The notes beneath the pieces are model-generated. The model made no database searches. It was not told the DNA's origin and was given only the letters and a program-made list of their open reading frames with translations. Positions 8,119-17,010 of a stretch of DNA of 38,306 nucleotides are shown in pieces. The translations under genes were made by a program, and so were the position numbers. Each line of letters opens with the position of its first letter. Within the stretch, counting starts at the first letter, position 1. This DNA comes from Nitrosomonas sp. (GTDB lineage: Bacteria; Pseudomonadota; Gammaproteobacteria; Burkholderiales; Nitrosomonadaceae), in assembly GCA_021774195.1 (NCBI GenBank), contig JAJFJJ010000096.1, positions 1 through 38,306 on the forward strand, read 5' to 3'.

Positions 8119-8727
8119 TCAGCTGTTTCGCTCCCCGTGTACAATTTCCACCAATTTTAAAGCTTGCAGCTCCATCTCCATCACGAGTGCATCAACCTTC
8201 GCACGAAAGTGACGATAAAAAATCATACTCGGAATAGCGACGAGTATACCAAAAGCCGCATTATATAAAGCTACAGATATTCCATAAGCTAATTGCGCGG
8301 GGTTACTACCCGTTGGTGAATTAGCACCAAATATTTCGATCATACCGACCAACGTTCCAAACAAACCCATCAATGGACTTAGCGCAGCAATTGTACCCAA
8401 CGTTGTCAAATAGCGGTCCAAGTTATGAGCGACAACACGTCCCGCCTCTTCAATTGAATCCTTCATGATTTCACGGGAGCTGTCTACATTCTTTAAACCA
8501 GCAGCAAAAATTTGCCCTAAAGGTGAATGTTTTTTTAGACGCGAAATCATTTCTGGATTCACACCATTTCTTTTACATTCACTTAAAACCTTGGGCAGTA
8601 AATCCTTGGGTACAATGACACGCATACGTAATACCCACATACGTTCACCAATGATCCCTACCGCAATAATGGAAGCAAAAATTATCGGCCAGATCGGCCA
8701 ACCTGCCGCTTGTATTAAAGATAACAC
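8119..8727 (-). CDS. exbB: MotA/TolQ/ExbB-family proton-channel protein
   Basis: 202 residues from GTG at 8727, with AGGAG eight bases upstream. Three membrane segments (about 9-28, 110-135 and 148-172) and the conserved block LGTIAALSPLMGLFGTLVGM identify the TolQ/ExbB/MotA proton-channel family, which uses proton-motive force to energise outer-membrane transport or envelope functions. ExbB size and the absence of TolQ-type flanking genes favour ExbB. A partner ExbD/TolR gene normally follows directly; here only 171 bp separate the stop from hpnA, too little for ExbD. The gene is divergent from xseA, a familiar arrangement in related bacteria where exbB-exbD-lpxK follow. ExbD must be encoded elsewhere, or this subunit is an orphan. 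Confidence 0.88.
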   Translation of the reverse strand: MLSLIQAAGWPIWPIIFASIIAVGIIGERMWVLRMRVIVPKDLLPKVLSECKRNGVNPEMISRLKKHSPLGQIFAAGLKNVDSSREIMKDSIEEAGRVVAHNLDRYLTTLGTIAALSPLMGLFGTLVGMIEIFGANSPTGSNPAQLAYGISVALYNAAFGILVAIPSMIFYRHFRAKVDALVMEMELQALKLVEIVHGERNS

Positions 8728-9100
8728 GCAAAAGACTCCTCATTCATTAAGTCCATTCACCCTACCACTATCTGACACAGACACAGTATGGAAAAACCTC
8801 AGATCCAATTTGGACTTGCAAATTTTTTGTCACAGGTGCGTAATGTATCCTGTCAGCATATTTTCAGCAAGAAATCAGATAATTTTTGTCCACAATTCCT
8901 GTGGATAAGTTTGTTAGTATTTTTCGAGTATTGGCATTAAGTCACCGTGACATAATAACTTTTTACAATTTGTCTAAATTTTAGACTAATTAGTTACATC
9001 TTCATAAACAACAAGTTAATAATAAACACTATATTTTCGTATACTTAGCCGCAACCGAAGACCCGCTAACATAAAAATGTGGATTAATACAAAAGATAAC
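8728..9100. promoter_or_regulatory. Divergent exbB/xseA control region with palindromes and DnaA-box pair
   Basis: This gene-free stretch carries three clear sites. TTGTCCACA (8886-8894) and TGTGGATAA (8900-8908) form an inverted pair of DnaA-box-like 9-mers 5 bp apart; the second is a perfect TTATCCACA on the minus strand, the first has one mismatch. GTCACCGTGAC (8941-8951) and GTCTAAATTTTAGAC (8972-8986) are short perfect palindromes typical in size of repressor operators. What binds them is unknown. No small gene with a ribosome binding site was seen. Confidence 0.5.
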
Positions 9101-10441
9101 ATGAATTTTTTTTCAGAACCTAATGTTACGCATACAGTAATTACTGTAAGTGAATTGAATAATCGAGCTAAAACTCTGTTAGAACAGGCTATACCGTTAC
9201 TTTGGATTGAAGGAGAAATTTCCAATCTCAAACGCTATCCATCCGGGCATTGGTATTTTTCTCTTAAAGACATTGGCGCACAAGTACGCTGTGTCATGTT
9301 TCGGCACAAGAATCAATACCTCGATTGGCAACCAAAAGAAGGACAACACGTTGAAGTACGTGCACGGGCAACCCTTTATGAATCACGCGGAGATTTTCAA
9401 CTTAATGTTGAAACCATGCGTCGTGCCGGTCAAGGCGATTTATTTGCGGCCTTTGAACAACTCAAAGCTCGGTTGAAAAAAACAGGGTTATTTGACCCCT
9501 CTCGCAAAAAACCGCTACCGACTTTTGCGCAACAAATTGGCATAATCACCTCACCCAATACTGCAGCATTACAAGACGTCCTATCTACTTTACAGCGACG
9601 CATGCCAATGTTACCGGTGATTATTTACCCTACGCCCGTACAGGGTACAGACGCTGCAAAAAGCATTGCTGCAGCGATTAACATCGCCTCTAACCATGCT
9701 GATTGTAATGTTTTGATCTTATGTCGAGGCGGCGGCAGCATAGAGGATCTTTGGTCATTTAATGAAGAAATAGTGGCCCAAGCCATCGTGGCTTGCAACA
9801 TCCCAATTATTAGCGGCATTGGTCACGAAACTGACTTTACCATTGCAGACTTTGTGGCCGACCAACGCGCACCAACCCCAACCGCTGCAGCCGAATTGGC
9901 CAGCTTAGACAGCTCAGAACTGCACCACCGTCTCAACACACAATATCAACGATTAACACGCATCATATTGCACCATATTGAGCAGCAGATGCAACAAACT
10001 GATATTCTTGCGCACCGCCTCACGCATCCCGGCGAACGACTACATAATCAGCAGTCGCTGTTAAAACACACCAAAGACCGACTAATCAACAGTTATACCC
10101 ATTATATTGAAAAGAAACACTGGAAATTAAACGGATTCAAGCAACACCTAGCATCAACCGCACCTAAAATTCCACGCTTACTCACACATCAAGATGAACT
10201 GACGCGACGATTACAACAAGCAATGGCTCACCATCTAAAAACACAGACAATTTCTTTACAACACAAGCAAACACAACTCGCTCATTTAAATCCACAATCC
10301 GTACTTGACCGTGGTTACAGCATCACCTATTCCGCACAAGGCACCGTCATACGAAACAGCAATCAAGTTAAACCTGACGACAAAATTCAGGTAAAATTCG
10401 CACAAGGAAAGGCTGATGCTGAGATCATCAAGAGAAAGTAA
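9101..10441 (+). CDS. xseA: Exodeoxyribonuclease VII large subunit
   Basis: XseA is the catalytic subunit of exonuclease VII, which degrades single-stranded DNA in both directions with several XseB subunits. I start at ATG 9101 (MNFFSEPNVTHTVITVSELN), which matches the family's N-terminus; an ATG at 9077 in frame adds eight residues, and neither has a clear ribosome binding site. From 9101 the protein has 446 residues: an OB-fold DNA-binding domain (about 10-105, with WIEGEISNLKRYPSGHWYFS), then the nuclease core with RGGGSIEDLWSFNEE (about 209-223) and GHETDFTIADFVADQRAPTP (about 241-260), then a coiled-coil rich tail ending in the DRGYSITY segment. Full length. xseB is not in the window. 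49 bp separate it from the DUF423 gene. Confidence 0.95.
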   Translation: MNFFSEPNVTHTVITVSELNNRAKTLLEQAIPLLWIEGEISNLKRYPSGHWYFSLKDIGAQVRCVMFRHKNQYLDWQPKEGQHVEVRARATLYESRGDFQLNVETMRRAGQGDLFAAFEQLKARLKKTGLFDPSRKKPLPTFAQQIGIITSPNTAALQDVLSTLQRRMPMLPVIIYPTPVQGTDAAKSIAAAINIASNHADCNVLILCRGGGSIEDLWSFNEEIVAQAIVACNIPIISGIGHETDFTIADFVADQRAPTPTAAAELASLDSSELHHRLNTQYQRLTRIILHHIEQQMQQTDILAHRLTHPGERLHNQQSLLKHTKDRLINSYTHYIEKKHWKLNGFKQHLASTAPKIPRLLTHQDELTRRLQQAMAHHLKTQTISLQHKQTQLAHLNPQSVLDRGYSITYSAQGTVIRNSNQVKPDDKIQVKFAQGKADAEIIKRK

Positions 10442-10490
10442 TTAACGATGCATTTCAGTACCCCGACAATCTTTTAAGGAAACCAATACG

Positions 10491-10874
10491 ATGCCAAAAA
10501 CTTTTCTCTTACTGGGTGCTATCAATTCATTCATATGCATTGCGCTAGGGGCTTTTGGCGCACATGGTCTTAAGCAGATCATGACTAGCGACATGCTGGA
10601 AACTTACTTGACCGGCGTGCAATATCATTTCTATCACGCACTGGGTTTGTTGTTTGTTGGATTAATTCTGTTTCATTTCCCAAAATCCCGTATGATTCAG
10701 GCCTCTGGTTGGCTCATGCTATTAGGCATACTGTTATTTAGTGTAACCATTTACGTCTACAGCCTGACCGGAATACGCAGCATGACCATGATCACACCTT
10801 TTGGTGGCTTATCTTTCATAACCGCTTGGGCAATACTTGCCGTGGCACTTTGGAAAGAAAATAATTCCGCTTGA
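10491..10874 (+). CDS. DUF423 (YgdD-type) small inner-membrane protein
   Basis: 127 residues with four predicted membrane helices (about 4-24, 42-62, 68-90 and 98-121). The opening LLLGAINSFICIALGAFGAHGLK, the YHFYHALGLLFVGL segment and TPFGGLSFITAWAILA are hallmarks of DUF423. The family is widespread and its biochemical role is not known. AAGGA lies about nine bases before the ATG. The stop TGA overlaps the TTG start of the next gene, suggesting translational coupling with the RNA methyltransferase. Confidence 0.88.
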   Translation: MPKTFLLLGAINSFICIALGAFGAHGLKQIMTSDMLETYLTGVQYHFYHALGLLFVGLILFHFPKSRMIQASGWLMLLGILLFSVTIYVYSLTGIRSMTMITPFGGLSFITAWAILAVALWKENNSA

Positions 10875-12055
10875 AATCAAAATCCCAGCAATTTTTTTCG
10901 CCCTGTCCTCGTGGTTTAGAAACCGCTCTTGCAGATGAACTCAACACATTGGATGCCAAAGCGATTAAGGCATCCAATGGTGGCGTACACTTCCAAGGTG
11001 ACTGGAGAACCTGTTATCAAATCAACCTGAAAAGCCGCATCGCTAGCCGTATTCTTTGGTTAATCAGCAAAAAGCCTTATCGTAAAGAGCAAGACATCTA
11101 TGACTCGGTGTTCGCCTTGCCCTGGCATGAATGGTTCTCGCCAGATTTAACCATACGCGTCAATCTGGCCGCCATCAAATGCCCGTTACGCAGCCTTAAT
11201 TTTATTACCCTTAAAATTAAGGACGCCGTCTGCGACAAATTCCGCAAAGCCACCCACAAACGTCCTAGCGTCAACACGGTACAACCCGACATTCGTATTC
11301 ATGGCTTTCTTGACGCGCACACCTTTACGCTTTATCTGGACACATCTGGTGACGCACTATTCAAACGAGGTAACCGCAAATCCTCAGGGGATGCGCCTTT
11401 ACGTGAAAATTTGGCCGCCGGTATCTTGCATCTATCCGGCTGGCAACCTGGCACCCCACTACTAGACCCGATGTGTGGCAGCGGTACTTTTTTACTGGAA
11501 GCCGCACAAATGGCGTTAAATATCGCCCCCGGTCAAAAAAGGGATTTTGCCTTTGAGAAGCTCAAACAATTTGATGCAACACTTTGGCAACAACTAAAAG
11601 AAAATGCCATTGCCGCGCAACATCCACCATCACCACAACCGATCTATGGCAGCGACCTGTATGGTTACGCATTAACCGACACAAGAACCAATCTGGAAAC
11701 CGCAGGATTACTGGATAGCGTACATTTAAAACAAGCCAATGTACTTGAAATTTCCGCCCCGGAACCAAATGGCATCCTGGTTACAAACCCACCCTATGGC
11801 GTTCGAATTGGCGAGCTGGAAACACTGGTCGATTTTTACCCGCAACTGGGCGACACACTAAAGAAAAAATTCAGTGGATGGAATGCCTACATCCTCTCCG
11901 CCGACCCCGCACTGCCAAAAACCATCCGTCTCAGCGCCTCACGCCGAACCCCACTGTTTAATGGCGCGCTGGAATGCCGCTTGTTTGAATATAAAATGAA
12001 GACAGGCAGTATGAGGAAAGGCGTTAAAGACGACATAAAAACCGACATACCGTGA
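10871..12055 (+). CDS. rlmL: THUMP-domain 23S rRNA guanine-N2 methyltransferase (RlmL-type)
   Basis: 394 residues starting at TTG 10871, which overlaps the preceding stop. The protein has a THUMP RNA-binding domain (about 40-155), then a Rossmann-fold methyltransferase of the UPF0020/RlmL-N type: AdoMet motif LLDPMCGSGTFLLEAA (197-212) and catalytic NPPYG (306-310). In E. coli RlmL this half makes m2G2445 in 23S rRNA and is fused to RlmK; here it stands alone, as in many Betaproteobacteria. Ferredoxin-like N-terminal CPRGLETALADEL agrees. The last 20 residues are lysine/aspartate-rich and poorly conserved. Which guanine it methylates is inferred from homology. Confidence 0.88.
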   Translation: MKSKSQQFFSPCPRGLETALADELNTLDAKAIKASNGGVHFQGDWRTCYQINLKSRIASRILWLISKKPYRKEQDIYDSVFALPWHEWFSPDLTIRVNLAAIKCPLRSLNFITLKIKDAVCDKFRKATHKRPSVNTVQPDIRIHGFLDAHTFTLYLDTSGDALFKRGNRKSSGDAPLRENLAAGILHLSGWQPGTPLLDPMCGSGTFLLEAAQMALNIAPGQKRDFAFEKLKQFDATLWQQLKENAIAAQHPPSPQPIYGSDLYGYALTDTRTNLETAGLLDSVHLKQANVLEISAPEPNGILVTNPPYGVRIGELETLVDFYPQLGDTLKKKFSGWNAYILSADPALPKTIRLSASRRTPLFNGALECRLFEYKMKTGSMRKGVKDDIKTDIP

Positions 12056-12117
12056 TAGAAAACAAAGCTGTTCGCATACAAACCAATCAAAATCAGCCAA
12101 CATAGCGTAAGAGTGCC

Positions 12118-12373
12118 CCTAAAATCCGGAGTTTGCTTAAACCTAAAATCCTCAGTTGATCGCTTCGGCATTGGCCAGTCTTATGAAATAAAACAAATAT
12201 TTTGTCAAATTTCACGCGCCCTAACGGTGAGCCACGCTATGATGCTTATAGCACACTGTTGTTTATCTTTTGCTGCGTTGCAGTTCGTTGTGAACTAGTT
12301 ATTATTCCTCACTGCGCCTTGCCAAAAATAAACAACAATGCACTCTAAGCACCATTCAACTGAGGATTTTAGG
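12118..12373. repeat. Palindromic intergenic element with 18-bp terminal inverted repeats
   Basis: CCTAAAATCCTCAGTTGA at 12142-12159 is the exact reverse complement of 12356-12373. Inside, GATGCTTATAGCACACTGTT (12241-12260) pairs imperfectly with the region 12318-12352, so most of the 232 bp could form a long stem. A partial extra copy of the end (CCTAAAATCCGGAGTT, 12118-12133) lies just outside on the left. It encodes nothing credible. It fills the 362-bp gap between the RNA methyltransferase and the propeller gene and looks like a non-autonomous mobile element. Confidence 0.75.
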
Positions 12374-12417
12374 ATAATTCGATGTACCTCATGTTCCGAT
12401 TTCAAGTCATCAATACA

Positions 12418-14565
12418 TTACCAACTGATCGGAGTGTAATAATTGATGAAAGAAGGGTTATGCCGGATCACTATGTTACGGGTCTCGTTGTAGATTCGAT
12501 CGTGATCATCGAAACCTGAATACGTGTTACTGGTTCGATTATCCGTAACAACGTCAGTAACCGTACCAAAATCATCTGTTTCATGTCCGCTACTGGCAGT
12601 CATAGCAAATTCAGTTGCGACCATGGCAGGTGTATAGTACTCGGTTGCGTTAGCAAAGTTTCCGAAGTCTTTTTCGACGTCACCCGTATAGCGGTTGGCC
12701 AATTGTATTGTTTTAACATCTTCGGATGTTACAACCGAATAGAACAGAAAACGACCATCAAAAGAAACGGAAGGAGCGACTTCCGAAATACCGGGGGTTT
12801 CCGTAAATTGAGAAACGCTATTGTCCGTTAGGTCCATTTGATAAATATCAAAAGTACTGCTGCCGCTAGCGATATCCATCGCAGAAAAGAACAGATTTTT
12901 TCCATCTGGAGTGATTGTTCCACCGGGATTAATTAGGCGCCCCGTTGTCCACAACTCTGAGGTTAATTTTGTCTCAAGATCATACTTATCAATAGTAGAG
13001 ATATACCAGTCATGGTGCTCCAGGGTACGATATATTATCGATTTGCTATCCGTGGACCAGGTAGGGCCTGCGGCACCGTAAAAAATCACATCAAGATCCT
13101 CCCTGGGCGCTGTCGAGCTAATCGATAAATTGGTGACCGTATGTAGTATCGCTCCCGTAGATATATTGGCAATGACAATATTATAAGCACCTTGATCAGT
13201 TGGCTTGCCCGACTGAGCGGCATTCACAGTGATACAGGCATAAGCAACTTTAGAACCTTCTGGCGATACTTGCGGCGTTATGCAGTATTGATTGGAGCCC
13301 GTTATAGATCGGACTTGTTCCTCGCCGAGCTGTTTTGTGTAAATTCGCTGTAACTGGTAATCAGTGGTGGCAAGAGTGCTGTTGTCTACGTCGGCAAATA
13401 CAATTCGGTCTCCACCAATATTAATATGAGGGGTGTAACCCTGTGCGATAAAATCCCACTGCATTCCGTCGATGTTAGACATTCCCACATTACGCTCGTC
13501 CCCGCCGCCAGTCAACGGTTTCCTGGCGCCAAAAACAAAGCCCGGGTTGAGTGGGTTCAGGGGGTTATCAATGAGATCCTGCAGGTTTCGATTATACGAA
13601 TCACCCGCACCATAGGCGTTTAAAGTGTTGACATCCTCTAACAACTCGATATCCAATCCAGTTCCTTCATTGAGTTGATCCACCGTGATATTAAATATGG
13701 CTTCAATTAAACGATCACCCTGGTGGCTTTGATCCCGCTCAACTTGGAATAACTTGTATCGTTCTATCCCGCTTTTAGCCAATGATTTCCAAGTGTCCAG
13801 CTTGTCTTCATGCCCAGTAAAAGTGCTATTACTATTCGCTTTGTTGGTATGAAATGCCGTGGTGTAAATCAGGTTAAACTCAACCTCTGCACTTAGATCC
13901 AGATCCTGAAACAAATCATCTTCCATCGTGTCTGTAATGAGCGAGAAGCCGCCGCCATTGCCTAAGACCGCAGAAACAATATAAGCTTTGCCTCGCTCTA
14001 CGGTGAATTCGAAGTCCAGTGTTTCCACTAGCTCGCTCAAAGGTGCTTGCGCAGTGGAGTTTTCAGCCGCGGTGAATTGACAATCGCCAATTTGCTGCCA
14101 TAACAAATCATGCAAACAGACATAATTAACCCCGCCGGAAGGTAGATTATTGGTGTATTGGGTAAAGATATCCGGCGGGATCACGGTGCCTTTAATCCTC
14201 GGTGCGTCCGGTGTAAAGGCATCAGCACGGGTCACCGTAAAATAGCTACCATTGAAAAGCAGTTCGACATGCAACCAAGCATCATTGAACTTCACCATCG
14301 GCAAATCAACCGTTCGCGTTTCTGCATTGAATGTTGCTGCGGTATCTTTCACGTCTGTTAACAGACTAGTAGACGCCAGCTCGAAATCCAATTCGCCTAC
14401 GTGTCGTAGCGTAGCCTGGAAATAGCTATCTCCCACCTTTACCACAGGAATTTCAATGGATAGATCGACGGGGTTCACATTGGCGGCGAGTTCTGCTTTT
14501 GATATAAGTGAGTAGCCTAATATAGCCAAAGACAAAACGAGGGAAGTGATTATTGAACGTGTCAT
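12418..14565 (-). CDS. Secreted PD40/TolB-like beta-propeller protein of unknown function
   Basis: 715 residues from ATG 14565, chosen because GGAGGG (14573-14578) lies seven bases upstream; an ATG at 14580 would itself overlap that site. A signal peptide (MTRSIITSLVLSLAILGYSLISKA) directs export. The N-terminal 120 residues hold two related segments (IEIPVVKVGDSYFQATLR and VDLPMVKFNDAWLHVELLFN), a beta-rich repeat seen in various secreted proteobacterial proteins. From about 420 to 640 come PD40-type propeller blades (ITPQVSPEGSKVAYA, PTWSTDSKSIIYRT, GTITPDGKNLFFSA, APSVSFDGRFLFYS). No catalytic motif is visible. Four cysteines sit in the region 150-450. It is the last of four minus-strand genes for exported proteins but is separated from them by 202 bp, so co-transcription is uncertain. 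Confidence 0.78.
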   Translation of the reverse strand: MTRSIITSLVLSLAILGYSLISKAELAANVNPVDLSIEIPVVKVGDSYFQATLRHVGELDFELASTSLLTDVKDTAATFNAETRTVDLPMVKFNDAWLHVELLFNGSYFTVTRADAFTPDAPRIKGTVIPPDIFTQYTNNLPSGGVNYVCLHDLLWQQIGDCQFTAAENSTAQAPLSELVETLDFEFTVERGKAYIVSAVLGNGGGFSLITDTMEDDLFQDLDLSAEVEFNLIYTTAFHTNKANSNSTFTGHEDKLDTWKSLAKSGIERYKLFQVERDQSHQGDRLIEAIFNITVDQLNEGTGLDIELLEDVNTLNAYGAGDSYNRNLQDLIDNPLNPLNPGFVFGARKPLTGGGDERNVGMSNIDGMQWDFIAQGYTPHINIGGDRIVFADVDNSTLATTDYQLQRIYTKQLGEEQVRSITGSNQYCITPQVSPEGSKVAYACITVNAAQSGKPTDQGAYNIVIANISTGAILHTVTNLSISSTAPREDLDVIFYGAAGPTWSTDSKSIIYRTLEHHDWYISTIDKYDLETKLTSELWTTGRLINPGGTITPDGKNLFFSAMDIASGSSTFDIYQMDLTDNSVSQFTETPGISEVAPSVSFDGRFLFYSVVTSEDVKTIQLANRYTGDVEKDFGNFANATEYYTPAMVATEFAMTASSGHETDDFGTVTDVVTDNRTSNTYSGFDDHDRIYNETRNIVIRHNPSFINYYTPISW

Positions 14566-14767
14566 GGATAGACCCTCCAAGAGTGGATAGGAAAAATAAA
14601 CACCTTTTTCGTTAAAGTAAAATATACGTTAAACTGAGAATACAGTAAAGCTCACCACGAGCAGTCTGCAGGGGGCTCTGCAGTGGTCAAACCTGTTTAT
14701 TAACATTAGGTCTATGCATCCCCAGTTGCCACAATGACTGAGGATTCCTGACCAAATACGTTGTCAA

Positions 14768-16498
14768 TCAAACAAGCAATTCGCCAATCAGTTTACTCAT
14801 GAGAGGACTGGTATTAGCCAGAGTGAGGCCCATCAGCACGAGCAGCAAAGCGCCAAGAAACCAAAGTACAGTAAAATAATTTTGCCATAGTTTCATGTAA
14901 TCAACGTTGGTTTCTGACACCACATAACGAATGCCTTTGGCCCCAACCTTGAATAAAATCAGAAACGTGAACGAAAATGCCATGCCAATATGCGTAGCAA
15001 GGGAGCTAGGAAACTCAGGAGCCACAGAAAAATCTCTTGATTCAATTGGTTGGTAGATCTTGGTTGTGCCGCCTGAAGACTGCATGAAGTTAGCATTGCG
15101 ATCGAAAGATACACGGGCAAGCAATCCTTTTGCAGCGATGACCGGCAATGCGGCCAGTAACCAGATCACCAAAGAAAGGAGCAGGATGCGGCCTGATTTT
15201 GTGCCGTATCCAGTCGGCAGCCCCCATAAGACTCTTTCCGCATAAACAATTACGCGCTGGCCAAGGGCATCTATAAAAGCCAGGCTTTGTTGCGTTGCAC
15301 TGGGTAGCGGAGTGGCAACGGTTTCCATAAATTTTCGGGATTCGAGATGATAACGGGCATCGAGTGCGCCGTTGGTGTCTCCGCTAGTTTTTAGCCGATT
15401 GTGGAATGCAGTTAATATCCTGGAATCCGGGTTGGTTGCCAAAAACGGCTGTTTGATTTCCTGCCAGTAGAAATGAAGCGCCGCAACATTGGCGTTTGCA
15501 AAGTTTAGTGACCCGTCGGCGCGAACACCCGCGAAATCAGCACTTTGATTGCCAAAGTTAGTATAACGGAAGCTGGCTCCGCCAGCACCAAAATGGGCGT
15601 CGACAAAACTTGTTTCGCCACGAAACTCGGCATAGTCATAATGAGCGGACTGCATGACACAGCCGCGAAAATCGGCCCTTTTGGCAAACAGGGTCAGATT
15701 GTTCCGATTGCCAAAATCAGCCGCACCAATGTGACAGAAACGAAATTCGGCGTCACCCATAAAATGCACATTACGAAAACCAGCACCGGATTCGAAGCGA
15801 GTGTTGAGAAATGAAACATCTTGATTAAATAGCACGGATTGAAACTTAGCCTGAGTCAGGAAGCGAGTATTATTAAAAATCGCTGGGCTTTCAAAAACCG
15901 CATTAGCGAAACTGGTGGCTTTTGATAAAGGGGCATTCCGTCCGAATTCACTCGCAAGAAACGCGGTGCGACCAGAAAAGACCGCGTTGCGAAAGCTTGG
16001 CGCGCGCAAAAATTTAGTGTTATGAATAGTGACGGCGCTTTGAAACTGGTTGTGATTAAAGCGGGTAAAGCCATTAAATACGCAGTCTTGAATGATCAGA
16101 TCGCCGGATAAAATGGAATCACTGAGAATAAATTTTTGCAGTTCACAATGCTGTAGGTAGAGCTGTTGATTAAATTGGCTGTTATCGATACGAATATCTA
16201 TATCCAATGTGTGTTGTGACAATGTCACTGGGCCGGAAAAAACGACATTTGAAATGCGTACACTGGTTTTTGAACGAGGGTGATCGGCAAGACTGGTTAA
16301 ATCAGCAAAATCAAACTGATCAGTAATGATCACGGCGGATAATTCACCGGTTTGTTGCAAACGAAGATAAGCTGCATCGGCTGAAATGGGTTCAATAGCC
16401 CAGGCGGATTGTTTAACGACGAGTAAACAAATCAATAATTTAATGTAATGAAGAAAGGTAATTTTAGGCCATGCACCCAACTTTAATCGGTCTCGCAA
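14768..16498 (-). CDS. Exported pentapeptide-repeat protein with C-terminal membrane domain
   Basis: 576 residues from TTG 16498; another TTG at 16480, just past the upstream stop, is equally possible. A signal peptide ends near SAWA (31-34). Residues about 80-345 are pentapeptide repeats with Phe/Leu every fifth position (for example FRNAVFSGRTAF, FLNTRFESGAGFRNVHF), predicting a right-handed quadrilateral beta-helix of roughly 50 repeats. Then follow a linker, WGLPTGYGTKSGRI (425-438) and membrane helices at about 436-456, 502-518 and 538-562. This order (repeats, then a TGYG-type segment and helices) occurs in pentapeptide proteins with ion-channel-like ends, but a channel function is only a guess. 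The start overlaps the preceding gene by 16 bp, so the three-gene set with the protease is probably co-translated. Confidence 0.8.
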   Translation of the reverse strand: MRDRLKLGAWPKITFLHYIKLLICLLVVKQSAWAIEPISADAAYLRLQQTGELSAVIITDQFDFADLTSLADHPRSKTSVRISNVVFSGPVTLSQHTLDIDIRIDNSQFNQQLYLQHCELQKFILSDSILSGDLIIQDCVFNGFTRFNHNQFQSAVTIHNTKFLRAPSFRNAVFSGRTAFLASEFGRNAPLSKATSFANAVFESPAIFNNTRFLTQAKFQSVLFNQDVSFLNTRFESGAGFRNVHFMGDAEFRFCHIGAADFGNRNNLTLFAKRADFRGCVMQSAHYDYAEFRGETSFVDAHFGAGGASFRYTNFGNQSADFAGVRADGSLNFANANVAALHFYWQEIKQPFLATNPDSRILTAFHNRLKTSGDTNGALDARYHLESRKFMETVATPLPSATQQSLAFIDALGQRVIVYAERVLWGLPTGYGTKSGRILLLSLVIWLLAALPVIAAKGLLARVSFDRNANFMQSSGGTTKIYQPIESRDFSVAPEFPSSLATHIGMAFSFTFLILFKVGAKGIRYVVSETNVDYMKLWQNYFTVLWFLGALLLVLMGLTLANTSPLMSKLIGELLV

Positions 16499-17010
16499 AA
16501 CTGATGGTGAGGCGTTTGTTGTATCAAACGGGTAAGGACGCCTACCAGCATGCCCAATTCATCTAGGCTAAAGTCCACTTGCATGTGATTGCCGGTGTTG
16601 ACGATACTTCTGCCAGCCATGCGCTTAAGTGTTTTCAAGTTGTTGGGTGTCGCAGACAGGTGGCATAGTGATAGGCGTAATTGTTCAAATACACCGGTTT
16701 CTATCTGCTGTACTTTGTGATCCAATGAAACAACAGTCATGTGACTACCTGCGCTTAAAGTATCTTCAATGGTTTCAAACAGTTCAAAACGGAGGTCTTC
16801 TGCCTGATAATCGGCCAAAGCATCATAATATTCTGAGAACGCTTGGTTGAATGCTGAGTTTTCCATCACACGGGTATCCCATGTCATATTTTTTCCTGAT
16901 AGCGGCAAACAGAGGACAAGAAGAAACAGCCCGAGAAGAAACGCGTACTGTACCGGACGATAGTTTGTACGGGTTATAGCCAGAATTCCAGTCATAGCGT
17001 TATAGGCCAT
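16483..17010 (-). CDS. Small membrane-anchored protein of unknown function
   Basis: 175 residues; I do not recognise the family. A single hydrophobic segment (about 21-38, YAFLLGLFLLVLCLPLSG) would act as signal anchor or signal peptide, leaving about 135 residues outside the cytoplasm. The rest is helical-looking and acidic (NQAFSEYYDALADYQAEDLR), with two cysteines (C116 region and C172) that could pair. The start ATG at 17010 overlaps the protease stop by 11 bp, and the stop overlaps the pentapeptide gene by 16 bp. This tight overlap on both sides supports a real gene and a joint task with its neighbours. An in-frame ATG at 16995 is an alternative start. No function can be assigned. Confidence 0.7.
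   Translation of the reverse strand: MAYNAMTGILAITRTNYRPVQYAFLLGLFLLVLCLPLSGKNMTWDTRVMENSAFNQAFSEYYDALADYQAEDLRFELFETIEDTLSAGSHMTVVSLDHKVQQIETGVFEQLRLSLCHLSATPNNLKTLKRMAGRSIVNTGNHMQVDFSLDELGMLVGVLTRLIQQTPHHQFCETD

Noticed and set aside
11887-12298. Two open frames over the palindromic element (94 and 61 residues)
   Set aside because: They overlap the end of the methyltransferase or the inverted repeat, start weakly and show no motifs.
14665-14700. CTGCAG ... CTGCAG pair considered as a terminator after the pentapeptide gene
   Set aside because: Only six-base self-complementary units, no T-tract; too weak to list.
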